From assembly GCA_019594305.1 (NCBI GenBank), contig JAFDTZ010000102.1, positions 1-8,147 of the forward strand: DNA of 8,147 nucleotides, given 5' to 3'. The number at the start of each line of letters is the position of its first letter. Positions within the stretch are counted from its first letter, which is position 1. The notes beneath the pieces are model-generated. The model saw nothing but the letters and a program-made list of their open reading frames with translations, did no database searches and was not told the DNA's origin. The DNA comes from Thermoplasmata archaeon (GTDB taxonomy: Archaea > Thermoplasmatota > Thermoplasmata > Halarchaeoplasmatales > Halarchaeoplasmataceae). Position numbers and translations under genes: made by a program. Positions 1 through 5,846 of this stretch are shown piece after piece.

Positions 1-141
1 CATTTCGAGAGCTTTGCTCGATGTTAAAGAAGGAACTTGTTCCTTTGCATTTCGAGAGCTTTGCTCGATGTTAAAGAAGGAACTTGTTCCTTTGCATTTC
101 GAGAGCTTTGCTCGATGTTAAAGGAGGAACTTGTTCCTGCG
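1..141. repeat. Three tandem copies of a 47-bp repeat with internal hairpins
   Basis: Units occupy 1-47, 48-94 and 95-141. The first two are identical. The third differs at three positions (unit positions 30, 45 and 46). Each unit has two dyads: TCGAG...CTCGA (unit positions 5-9 and 17-21), and AAGGAAC-TT-GTTCCTT (30-45), a nearly uninterrupted 16-bp palindrome reduced to 6-bp arms in the third copy. Read on the minus strand, the GGAAC/GTTCC hairpin is followed by a T-rich stretch, so it could help end the transcript of the minus-strand operon to its right. The period is not a multiple of three, which argues against coding. The array begins at the window edge and may extend further left. Confidence 0.95.
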
Positions 142-151
142 CAGTTATCCC

Positions 152-170
152 TAACATCGAGACCTCGAAA
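152..170 (-). repeat. Shortened inverted copy of the 47-bp repeat core
   Basis: TAACATCGAG at 152-161 is the exact reverse complement of CTCGATGTTA at 111-120 in the third repeat unit. The similarity continues to CTCGAAA (164-170) after about 5 bp of deletion, which matches the TTTCGAG that opens the unit core at 97-103. The array therefore ends in an opposing partial copy, and 97-170 is a large imperfect inverted repeat enclosing the GGAAC/GTTCC hairpin. The remaining DNA up to 273, the end of the CRM gene, shows no gene I can support. Confidence 0.65.
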
Positions 171-273
171 ATTCACTACAGTCCCAACAATACTCATTGC
201 TCAACCCGCCATTAAGAGCGTTAAACTACTAGGATCACTTCCTGCGGACATCAGGTATAACTACTCTAACAGA

Positions 274-525
274 TCATCTCTCGACCAGCAGCAGCGTCCG
301 GCCCCGTACCTCCACAACTTTACCGTCTACCTTCTCATTCAGTATGTCAGCCACCACATCCATGTCCGTCTCCGGGGCGTTCCTAAGTATCTTGATCTTT
401 AGTAATCCCTCGTCTTCCAGCCTTCTAGCTATCTCGGCCATCATGTTATCATCAAGACCTTTTTTACCCACACGCAACTGTGGTTTCATATCTTGACCTA
501 ATTTTTTTACTCTTTTGTCTTTCAT
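274..525 (-). CDS. CRM-domain (YhbY-like) RNA-binding protein
   Basis: This 83-residue protein is essentially one CRM domain, the fold of bacterial YhbY and of plant intron-splicing factors. It carries the diagnostic GKKG loop (residues 20-23, GxxG) after a basic N-terminus, and a C-terminal VVEVRGRTLLL strand. Archaeal members are about this size and are thought to bind structured RNA, probably pre-ribosomal RNA. The role here is inferred from family membership. I chose the ATG at 525 because an AGGTGA ribosome-binding site lies 8 nt upstream. The longer reading from 579 would run back into rnp4 and adds residues that do not look like CRM. It is the second gene of an operon with rnp4, 8 bp apart, and is probably translated by coupling. 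Confidence 0.9.
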   Translation of the reverse strand: MKDKRVKKLGQDMKPQLRVGKKGLDDNMMAEIARRLEDEGLLKIKILRNAPETDMDVVADILNEKVDGKVVEVRGRTLLLVER

Positions 526-533
526 GTTTACAC

Positions 534-539
534 TCACCT
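534..539 (-). promoter_or_regulatory. Ribosome-binding site of the CRM gene, overlapping the rnp4 stop
   Basis: On the minus strand this reads AGGTGA, complementary to the archaeal 16S 3' end and 8 nt before the ATG at 525. Its TGA (536-534) is the stop codon of rnp4, so a terminating ribosome sits on the next gene's initiation signal. This arrangement is typical of translational coupling and fixes the CRM start. Confidence 0.8.
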
Positions 540-833
540 GTTGTATACGTACCTGTTGATGCTCCCGCAGGCACAGCATCGTGTTACTAACTTACCCCGG
601 TTCAGCCGTACTCTACATGTTGAACTCGGTAACATATACGAATAACATCTGTTACAAACCCTTCTACGGAATGATGAAGGGAGAGGTACATTGTATCTCA
701 TACCCATCTTCCGTGCCATCTCTACATACCTGTTAGCCCTATCCTGTCTACCGATTAACGCTGCTTTTCGAGCCTCGTGAAAAAGCACGTTTATCCTCTT
801 TCTAGCCATCTTTTGATGCCTGCTTTTAACCAT
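534..833 (-). CDS. Ribonuclease P protein component 4 (Rpr2/Rpp21 family)
   Basis: RNase P removes the 5' leader of precursor tRNAs. Archaeal Rnp4 (homologue of eukaryotic Rpp21/Rpr2) pairs with Rnp1 on the specificity side of the RNA. The 99-residue protein has a basic helical N-terminal half, including ARKRINVLF and a DRANRYVEMARK helix. A C-terminal zinc ribbon follows, with CNRC at residues 60-63 and CxxC at 86-89. C73 and C87 are extra cysteines. Length and layout match archaeal Rnp4. I prefer the ATG at 833, which lies about 25 bp from a TATA box and suggests a leaderless mRNA. A GTG at 845 would add only four residues. It is the first gene of the operon with the CRM gene, a sensible RNA-processing pairing. 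Confidence 0.93.
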   Translation of the reverse strand: MVKSRHQKMARKRINVLFHEARKAALIGRQDRANRYVEMARKMGMRYNVPLPSSFRRRVCNRCYSYMLPSSTCRVRLNRGKLVTRCCACGSINRYVYNR

Positions 834-856
834 CTTAAGACGCACAGTAGATTAAA

Positions 857-866
857 ATATATAAAT
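857..866 (-). promoter_or_regulatory. TATA box of the rnp4-CRM operon
   Basis: On the minus strand this reads ATTTATATAT. Its centre lies about 28 bp from the ATG at 833, so the transcript should begin at or within a few bases of the start codon. It is one half of a divergent promoter region with the gene at 913. Confidence 0.6.
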
Positions 867-882
867 ACCGCACCAAAACTCT

Positions 883-890
883 TTTATAAA
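883..890 (+). promoter_or_regulatory. TATA box of the 72-residue gene
   Basis: TTTATAAA lies about 26 bp upstream of the ATG at 913, so the mRNA is probably leaderless or nearly so. AGGTG at 903-907 could also act as a ribosome-binding site if transcription starts further upstream. Confidence 0.6.
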
Positions 891-912
891 TCATAAATAT
901 TTAGGTGTCGGT

Positions 913-1131
913 ATGAAACTATACATAGAACTATATTTCGACAGCGAAGGTGGAAACCCTTTGAAAATTATAAAGATAATGAACAGTCTGGGATTCGAGC
1001 CCGTACTCGGTGACTTCGACTTTGCCCAAGAGTATAATTCCCAGGAGGATTATGTCAAATTAGTGAGCAACATATATAACTCACTAAAGGGAACTAAAGT
1101 TAGATATCGACTCACCACAAGAAAGTCTTAG
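913..1131 (+). CDS. Small protein of unknown function, 72 residues
   Basis: I do not recognise a named family. The product looks like a compact alpha/beta domain: an N-terminal strand (KLYIELYFD), a helix (NPLKIIKIMNSLG), a second strand, a later helix (EDYVKLVSNIYNSL) and a final strand (TKVRYRLTT). There is no signal peptide, membrane segment or cysteine. The gene has a well-placed TATA box and an unambiguous ATG. Its codon pattern resembles its neighbours, so I take it as real. Its last 48 bp are also the last 48 bp, read antisense, of the ModE-Nudix gene. It lies divergent to rnp4, but nothing ties its function to RNase P. Confidence 0.8.
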   Translation: MKLYIELYFDSEGGNPLKIIKIMNSLGFEPVLGDFDFAQEYNSQEDYVKLVSNIYNSLKGTKVRYRLTTRKS

Positions 1132-1824
1132 ACTATCTCTTATTATAGAACGATGGTCAAAGGCGAGGGTAGGTAATGTATCCAACTCAAAGTACTGCAC
1201 GTCATCAGCATCGCTACCGCTGTTCAACTTGCCGCCTACGGTATGCAAAGAGAATACTACGGATACCACATGACCCCTTGGGTCTCTGCCGGGTTCGGAG
1301 TAAACCCCCACAAGCGAGTCTATTTCAGTCGTCAATCCCGTTTCTTCCTCCACCTCTCTGACCACTGCATCTTCAACCGATTCGCCGTACTCTACGAAAC
1401 CACCTGGTAGAGCGTACATCCCTTTAAAAGGTGAATTCTTCCTTTTTATCAACAAAATCTTACCTTCCCATATGATCATACCGTCCACGGTCAATCCCGG
1501 TCTTCTGTATTCCACATCGTTATGGGCGGATTTCAATTGTTTATATGCTTTCAACAATTCTTTACCAACTTCACTCAATTCGGTACCCCCTCCATGTTCA
1601 CCTCCTCTGTGAGCACGTACAACGGTTTCACCCAGTGCGCTCTCGATTTGCTTTACCTCGCCCCAGGCATGACGATAAGACATCTTCATCTCCTTGGCCG
1701 CATGTGATATGGAACCGGTATTATCTATCAATTCAAGTATGCGGGCCCTGCCTTCGCCCAAGATGAACTTACCGTTTTTCATCAGCCTGCTCTTACATTC
1801 GAGGTAGTACATATAGAGCTCCAT
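1084..1824 (-). CDS. ModE-type winged-helix domain fused to a Nudix hydrolase
   Basis: This 246-residue protein has two domains. Residues about 20-95 match the DNA-binding domain of ModE-like regulators: GSISHAAKEMKMSYRHAW is the helix-turn-helix, followed by the glycine-rich wing (HRGGEHGGG, 72-80) and an LSEVGKELL helix. Residues about 110-235 are a Nudix hydrolase with a complete Nudix box (G142 to L164, fitting GX5EX7REUXEEXGU, metal-binding R156-E157 and E160-E161). The following VYSEPGRDPRGH resembles ADP-ribose pyrophosphatases such as those of methanogens. No molybdate-binding domain is present. A plausible reading is a transcription factor controlled by, or hydrolysing, a nucleoside-diphosphate-linked ligand. 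It is analogous to bacterial NrtR but with unrelated DNA-binding domain and reversed order. Ligand and targets are unknown. The start at 1824 is supported by an upstream TATA box; M5 is an alternative. Confidence 0.9.
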   Translation of the reverse strand: MELYMYYLECKSRLMKNGKFILGEGRARILELIDNTGSISHAAKEMKMSYRHAWGEVKQIESALGETVVRAHRGGEHGGGTELSEVGKELLKAYKQLKSAHNDVEYRRPGLTVDGMIIWEGKILLIKRKNSPFKGMYALPGGFVEYGESVEDAVVREVEEETGLTTEIDSLVGVYSEPGRDPRGHVVSVVFSLHTVGGKLNSGSDADDVQYFELDTLPTLAFDHRSIIRDSLRLSCGESISNFSSL

Positions 1825-1862
1825 GGTGAAGGACCATTATGAGTTTAACGGAAGAGATATAT
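1823..1862 (-). promoter_or_regulatory. Promoter of the ModE-Nudix gene, with a small inverted repeat over the start
   Basis: On the minus strand ATATAT (1862-1857) is the likely TATA box and predicts transcription starting near 1833. GTTAAAC (1849-1843) is an alternative. The inverted repeat ATGGT-CCTTC-ACCAT (1837-1823) covers the predicted transcription start and the first two bases of the start codon. This is where a repressor could act, and autoregulation by the encoded winged helix is possible, but 5-bp arms could arise by chance. Confidence 0.4.
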
Positions 1863-1874
1863 GAGGACACAAGA

Positions 1875-1884
1875 TTTAAGTTTA
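1875..1884 (+). promoter_or_regulatory. Possible TATA box of the cyclotransferase-like gene
   Basis: TTTAAGTTTA is centred about 33 bp before the ATG at 1912, giving a leader of roughly 7 nt. There is no Shine-Dalgarno motif. This location supports the ATG at 1912 over the one at 1861, which would lie upstream of the promoter. Confidence 0.4.
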
Positions 1885-1911
1885 CACATACGCTCTCCCA
1901 AAAGAAACCAT

Positions 1912-2391
1912 ATGAAATACTTCGCATACGGCAGTAATCTAAGTACCCAACAGATGAGGGATAGAGGTGTTACATACAGTAAAAACAGATGTGCCGTGCT
2001 GAAGGGGTGGAAATTGATATTCCCCATACATTCCCGGAGGTGGAATGGTGGAGCGGCGGACATCAAGGTCGCCGGGAATGATGACCTTGTGGAAGGAGTC
2101 ATCTACGAGATAGACGAAAAGGGTCTTCGACAGCTCGATCATTATGAAGATAGACGGATACAAGATGACATAGAGGTTGGTACCTATCGGAGACAGTATA
2201 TATGGGTAGAGTCCGAAGAGGGCATTGAAAAGGTTCTCACATACATAGTCAATCGCTCGGTCGAGTACAAAGAAAAAAGTCACTATCCACCTTCCGTAAA
2301 ATACCGAGATACCATCATGAAGGGTGCAGAAACCCACGGTCTGAGAGTCGATTACATCCGATGGTTGAAGAGTATACCGACACGACCCTGA
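1912..2391 (+). CDS. Gamma-glutamylcyclotransferase-like (AIG2/GGCT fold) protein
   Basis: The 159-residue product begins directly with the family hallmark, a strand leading into YGSNL (residues 6-10), the loop that binds the gamma-glutamyl group. It later has LVEGVIYEI and LDHYE (75-79), whose final Glu matches the catalytic acid of human GGCT. Family enzymes cyclise a gamma-glutamyl moiety to 5-oxoproline and release the attached amine. The superfamily also covers gamma-glutamylamine cyclotransferases and antibiotic-side-chain enzymes, and the natural substrate in archaea is unclear, so the call stays at fold level. The protein looks cytosolic, with no signal sequence. I reject the ATG at 1861 because its 17 extra residues precede the conserved first strand. 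The gene diverges from the ModE-Nudix gene and ends 4 bp before the 3' end of nrdJ on the opposite strand. Confidence 0.88.
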   Translation: MKYFAYGSNLSTQQMRDRGVTYSKNRCAVLKGWKLIFPIHSRRWNGGAADIKVAGNDDLVEGVIYEIDEKGLRQLDHYEDRRIQDDIEVGTYRRQYIWVESEEGIEKVLTYIVNRSVEYKEKSHYPPSVKYRDTIMKGAETHGLRVDYIRWLKSIPTRP

Positions 2392-2395
2392 TATA

Positions 2396-5300
2396 TCAGC
2401 ACTGGCTGTACCCGCAGTGAGGACATTTACAACATCCTTCGCTAAGATACATCATGGAACCACAATCCGGACATGCGGGGTTCAATCCCTGGGCAACTAT
2501 TTTCTTTATATCATTCTCCGTATCTGAATTTTCCGTAGGAAGGCGCGCTTGTTCTGCCCTAGGCTTCCCGCCTATATGCCATCTCAATGCCTTGGCCATA
2601 GCGTCCGGTATGGAAAGAATCTTTTCGCCGTGTAGGAAGGTAACCTCCGGAGAACGTATACCTTCCAACTGACTTATGATCTCTTCCGTTGGTATGCCAC
2701 TACGCAGGCACAGTGATATCAATCGTGCAAGAGATTCCGTGAAGGATTGTGTGAAACCTCCCGACCTGCCTATCTGGGCGAATACCTCGAACAAACCGTG
2801 CTCATCTTCGTTGATAGTAACATAGAGTCCACCGTAACCCGTAGGTATCTTCTGTGTGGTGCCTCTAACCACTGCAGGACGTTTACGTGGACGCATTTCG
2901 ACTATCTCCCAGCTAGCCTTCTTATCGCCCTCCACCTCCATGACCTGTTCACTACGTGAACCCGTCCGGTACACCGTCACCCCCTTACATTTCAGGTCGT
3001 ATGCCAGGTCATAAACTCTCTTTATGTCCTCCTCCGTTGCATCATTGGGGAAGTTTACCGTCTTTGATATGGCATTATCCACGTATTTCTGGAAGGCCCC
3101 CTGCATCCGTATATGCCATTCGGGCTTTATCTCCATAGCCGTGACGAATACCGCTTTTAGGTCGTCGGGTACTTCATCTATATCCGAAACATTCCCCCTT
3201 TCCGCTATCTTCTGCATCAATTCATCGTTCAATATCCCCCTTTCTTTCGCTATCTCCTCGAATACCGGGTCCGGCATCACCAATCGCTTGCCGTCCAGTA
3301 CGTTCTTCACGTAAGATACAGCGAACAATGGTTCTATTCCTCCGCTGGTATCGGCTATCATGCTGGTGGTACCAGTGGGTGCGATGGTAGTGGTGGTAGC
3401 GTTACGCATGGGTTTATCGTACACCGACTTATCCCAGTTTGGAAAATTACCGCGTTTTTCGGCGATCTTACGGCTTTCCTCCTTACTTTTACGCTGGATA
3501 AAGCCCATGACCTCTTCCGCCTTCTTCAATGCCTTTTTACTATCATAGGGTATGCCGAGTCGAATCAACATGTGGTGCCAACCCATCACACCCAGGCCGA
3601 TCTTTCTGTTGGCCTGTACGTGTTTGGTGATGGCATCTTCCTCGTTGTCGTAACCCACAACGTTCGGGAAGTCACTGGCATCCACCACGTTATCCAGGAA
3701 TCGAACACCGGTGGAAACCAGTTTTTCCAGTTTATCCCAATCTATTTCGCCGTCCTTAACACAATGGTTTAGATTGATGTGTCCTAGATTACAGGCCTCG
3801 AAGTCCTCCAAGGGCTGCTCGCCGCAGTTGTGAACCACGATACCATTGGCCACAAAGGAATGTGTTACCGGTTCGGTAAGGTCGTAAACGGACTCGAATC
3901 CGGCTTCTTCCAATCCGGTGAAACTGGCTTTGAAGTATTCTCTGTATGGGCCTCTCGACAACTTATTCAGATATCCCTCCAATCTTTCTTGCTTTTTTAC
4001 CGTTAAAAATCCCAGTTCGTCCCGGAATCCGATCAGATTATTTTTGCAGATCACTAGTTCGTGTTGCGCCCGGCATTCGTATTTCTTCTCTCCCCCTTTG
4101 CCGTCGGGCAGTATCGTATCATGCATCCCTCGTCTTTTCTCGTATATCCGGGAAGCTATTCCGAAGTTCAATAGTAACTGTTGAACCTGTTTAAGCAGTT
4201 GGAGGTCACTCTGGGCCAATCTAACAGAGCCGCCTTTTTCAAGAGCTACCTGGAAACTTCCGTCCGCGGTAAATAAGGCCTTTAAAAATCCCCGCTGCAT
4301 CTCTTCGCTACCTTGGAATACTCCTTCCGGAACCTGATGCTTGTTTTTATCCAGGCCCATTTCTTTAACTATTCGCAGTAGGCGTTGGGATCGGACTCGA
4401 ACTTCATCCCGGCCTTTTACATCTATTGGTGATATAGTGTATTTTCGATCTACTTTTTCGGTACCATCCACTACACGATGAACCATCTCTGCAAAGAGTT
4501 GGGAAAGTTCCTGTTTTTCACTTCCGAAGAAGGATAGAACAGCACGGTCGGATTTGATGGTGCCATCCACGACCAACCAGCCGGTAACTGCACCCAGATC
4601 AAAATTGCCTTCTGTTCCGAAACCGCCCTTTTTGTTCAGTATGTGTATTTTTTCCCCAACCACAAGATCCCTGGCTTTGACCCAACCTTTATCGGTTCTG
4701 ATTTTATGGTTATCCGTTAACCTAACACCGTATCCTTCTTCGGTATCCAGTCTGTAAATAGGTCGTTCTCCGGTTTTACGGACGTGATATCCCGTAAGGG
4801 GATTGGTATCGTGCTCTCTCTTATCTATGACCAAGTCGATTTCTTCCCTACCGGCCAGGTCACCGATGCGCTTCAATCCCTCGTAGGTGTATACTCTGGT
4901 ATCTGCGGTAAAGCATGGATTCGTAGCATCGATATAATGTTCGGGATATTTCTCCACATCGAAGGGATTTTCCTTGTTTATACGATCGATAAATATGATA
5001 CCCGGTTCACCGTTCTTCCAGGCTTGTGTAATTATTTTTGAGTAAACGTCCTGGGCATCGAGTTTCTTTACCACCTTGTTGTCATGTGGATTGGTCAGCG
5101 GATATTTTTCACCGTACCTTACGGCCTCCATGAAATCTTCCGTCACCGCAACGGATATATTGAAATTATTCAGGGAGTCCTCGTTATCTTTTGCGGTGAT
5201 GAATTCCTCTATATCCGGATGTTGTACGGACATCATCCCCATCTGAGCACCCCTTCTCTTACCACCCTGTTTGATGGTATTACACATCTCATCGAAGACC

Positions 5301-5746
5301 CGCATGAATGAAACCGGCCCGCTGGCAACACCACCGGTAGATCTAACGGTGTCTCCCTTAGGTCTTAACCGGGAAAATGAATAGCCCACACCGCCTCCGG
5401 ATTGAAATATTTTAGCTGCATTCTTCACCTGCTGGAAGATACTATCCATGTGATCATTCGGTGATAGTACGAAACATGCGCTGAGCTGCCCCATCTCGAG
5501 ACCAGCGTTCATCAAGGTGGGAGAATTAGGGACGAAGTCTAAGCTTTTAAGTGCTTCATAGAACTCCTCACTTTCATCCTCAAAGGTCCTCTCGTCATCG
5601 TAATTCTCATTTATTTTAGCAACTGCATCCGCTACCCGCCTAAAGAGTTGGTCGGATGTTTCAATAACATTGCCTTCCCGGTCACGTTTCAAGTATCTCT
5701 CACGTAATATTATTTCGGCGTTTTCCGTTATCCCATCATCCGTCAT
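2396..5746 (-). CDS. Adenosylcobalamin-dependent (class II) ribonucleotide reductase, intein-containing
   Basis: NrdJ makes deoxyribonucleotides by B12-generated radical chemistry. The precursor is 1116 residues, or 753 after splicing out the intein. Numbered in the precursor, visible elements are: an N-terminal helical region without an ATP cone; SACF with C91 (one of the redox cysteines); a GGGVGYSFSRLRP segment; the active-site NPCGE, split by the intein, whose Cys is the predicted thiyl-radical residue; EACNLGHINL with the partner cysteine C652; the phosphate-binding APTGTTSM loop (about 790-797); a TSCPD domain (about 955-1055); and a C-terminal cysteine cluster (CPDCG, CCKCPHCG and a final Cys) that probably re-reduces the active site. 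I chose the ATG at 5746 because it has an AGAGGT ribosome-binding site 7 nt upstream and starts at the usual family N-terminus. The reading from 5884 would run through the TATA box. Confidence 0.96.
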   Translation of the reverse strand: MTDDGITENAEIILRERYLKRDREGNVIETSDQLFRRVADAVAKINENYDDERTFEDESEEFYEALKSLDFVPNSPTLMNAGLEMGQLSACFVLSPNDHMDSIFQQVKNAAKIFQSGGGVGYSFSRLRPKGDTVRSTGGVASGPVSFMRVFDEMCNTIKQGGKRRGAQMGMMSVQHPDIEEFITAKDNEDSLNNFNISVAVTEDFMEAVRYGEKYPLTNPHDNKVVKKLDAQDVYSKIITQAWKNGEPGIIFIDRINKENPFDVEKYPEHYIDATNPCFTADTRVYTYEGLKRIGDLAGREEIDLVIDKREHDTNPLTGYHVRKTGERPIYRLDTEEGYGVRLTDNHKIRTDKGWVKARDLVVGEKIHILNKKGGFGTEGNFDLGAVTGWLVVDGTIKSDRAVLSFFGSEKQELSQLFAEMVHRVVDGTEKVDRKYTISPIDVKGRDEVRVRSQRLLRIVKEMGLDKNKHQVPEGVFQGSEEMQRGFLKALFTADGSFQVALEKGGSVRLAQSDLQLLKQVQQLLLNFGIASRIYEKRRGMHDTILPDGKGGEKKYECRAQHELVICKNNLIGFRDELGFLTVKKQERLEGYLNKLSRGPYREYFKASFTGLEEAGFESVYDLTEPVTHSFVANGIVVHNCGEQPLEDFEACNLGHINLNHCVKDGEIDWDKLEKLVSTGVRFLDNVVDASDFPNVVGYDNEEDAITKHVQANRKIGLGVMGWHHMLIRLGIPYDSKKALKKAEEVMGFIQRKSKEESRKIAEKRGNFPNWDKSVYDKPMRNATTTTIAPTGTTSMIADTSGGIEPLFAVSYVKNVLDGKRLVMPDPVFEEIAKERGILNDELMQKIAERGNVSDIDEVPDDLKAVFVTAMEIKPEWHIRMQGAFQKYVDNAISKTVNFPNDATEEDIKRVYDLAYDLKCKGVTVYRTGSRSEQVMEVEGDKKASWEIVEMRPRKRPAVVRGTTQKIPTGYGGLYVTINEDEHGLFEVFAQIGRSGGFTQSFTESLARLISLCLRSGIPTEEIISQLEGIRSPEVTFLHGEKILSIPDAMAKALRWHIGGKPRAEQARLPTENSDTENDIKKIVAQGLNPACPDCGSMMYLSEGCCKCPHCGYSQC
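3827..4915 (-). mobile_element. Intein with LAGLIDADG homing endonuclease in NrdJ
   Basis: The intein is 363 residues, precursor 278-640. It starts with Cys (CFTADTRVYT, splicing block A) and ends VVHN, followed by Cys as the first C-extein residue. Block B has LTDNHKI with Thr67 and His70 of the intein. Block F is VYDLTEPVTHSFV, and block G is the His-Asn end. Between them lie two dodecapeptides about 100 residues apart, LGAVTGWLVVDG and LKALFTADG. Their aspartates (intein D117 and D218) are retained, so splicing and endonuclease may both work. The frame is uninterrupted. The host sequence re-forms as ATNP/CGEQPL. Known biology: such inteins copy themselves into empty alleles at conserved sites of essential genes. 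Confidence 0.95.
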
Positions 5747-5753
5747 GTTACTT

Positions 5754-5759
5754 ACCTCT
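5754..5759 (-). promoter_or_regulatory. Ribosome-binding site of nrdJ
   Basis: On the minus strand this is AGAGGT, 7 nt before the ATG at 5746. It is one of the clearest Shine-Dalgarno motifs in the window and decides the start in favour of 5746. Confidence 0.75.
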
Positions 5760-5760
5760 G

Positions 5761-5787
5761 ATAGAATAGGGGCATAGAAAGAGGGGG
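5761..5787. promoter_or_regulatory. Paired direct repeat in the nrdJ leader, possible operator
   Basis: ATAGAATAGGGG (5761-5772) and ATAGAAAGAGGGG (5774-5786) are two near-copies spaced 13 bp start to start, about one helical turn or slightly more. They lie just downstream of the predicted transcription start and before the ribosome-binding site. A regulator bound here could block transcription. The function is inferred from position only. Confidence 0.4.
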
Positions 5788-5813
5788 TTAAGAAACTTCC
5801 TATTTTTAAATAA

Positions 5814-5822
5814 TTATATAAA
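5814..5822 (-). promoter_or_regulatory. TATA box of nrdJ
   Basis: On the minus strand TTTATATAA lies between the end of the cysteine-rich gene and nrdJ. It predicts transcription starting near 5792 and a leader of about 45 nt. This gives nrdJ its own promoter. Confidence 0.65.
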
Positions 5823-5846
5823 TCATACTTCTCTTTATATCTAGTA

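Noticed and set aside
1..141. CRISPR array
   Set aside because: The 47-bp units abut directly with no spacers, and no cas genes are present.
194..254. Minus-strand mini-ORF (MSAGSDPSSLTLLMAG, then TGA, then AMSIVGTVV in the same frame) downstream of the CRM gene
   Set aside because: It looks faintly like a small membrane protein interrupted by TGA, but there is no ribosome-binding site, no conserved motif and no selenocysteine hairpin I can see. Chance or a decayed remnant is more likely.
37..402. 121-residue plus-strand ORF
   Set aside because: It runs through the non-coding repeats and then antisense through the CRM gene; no promoter, no recognisable domain.
534..579. N-terminal extension of the CRM protein to 579
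   Set aside because: The ATG at 525 has an excellent ribosome-binding site and the extension overlaps rnp4.
1939..2337. 132-residue minus-strand ORF opposite the cyclotransferase-like gene
   Set aside because: The plus frame has YGSNL and LDHYE motifs; the minus frame is a hydrophobic antisense shadow.
5747..5846. Cobalamin riboswitch in the nrdJ leader
   Set aside because: The leader of about 45 nt is far too short and shows no B12-box-like sequence.
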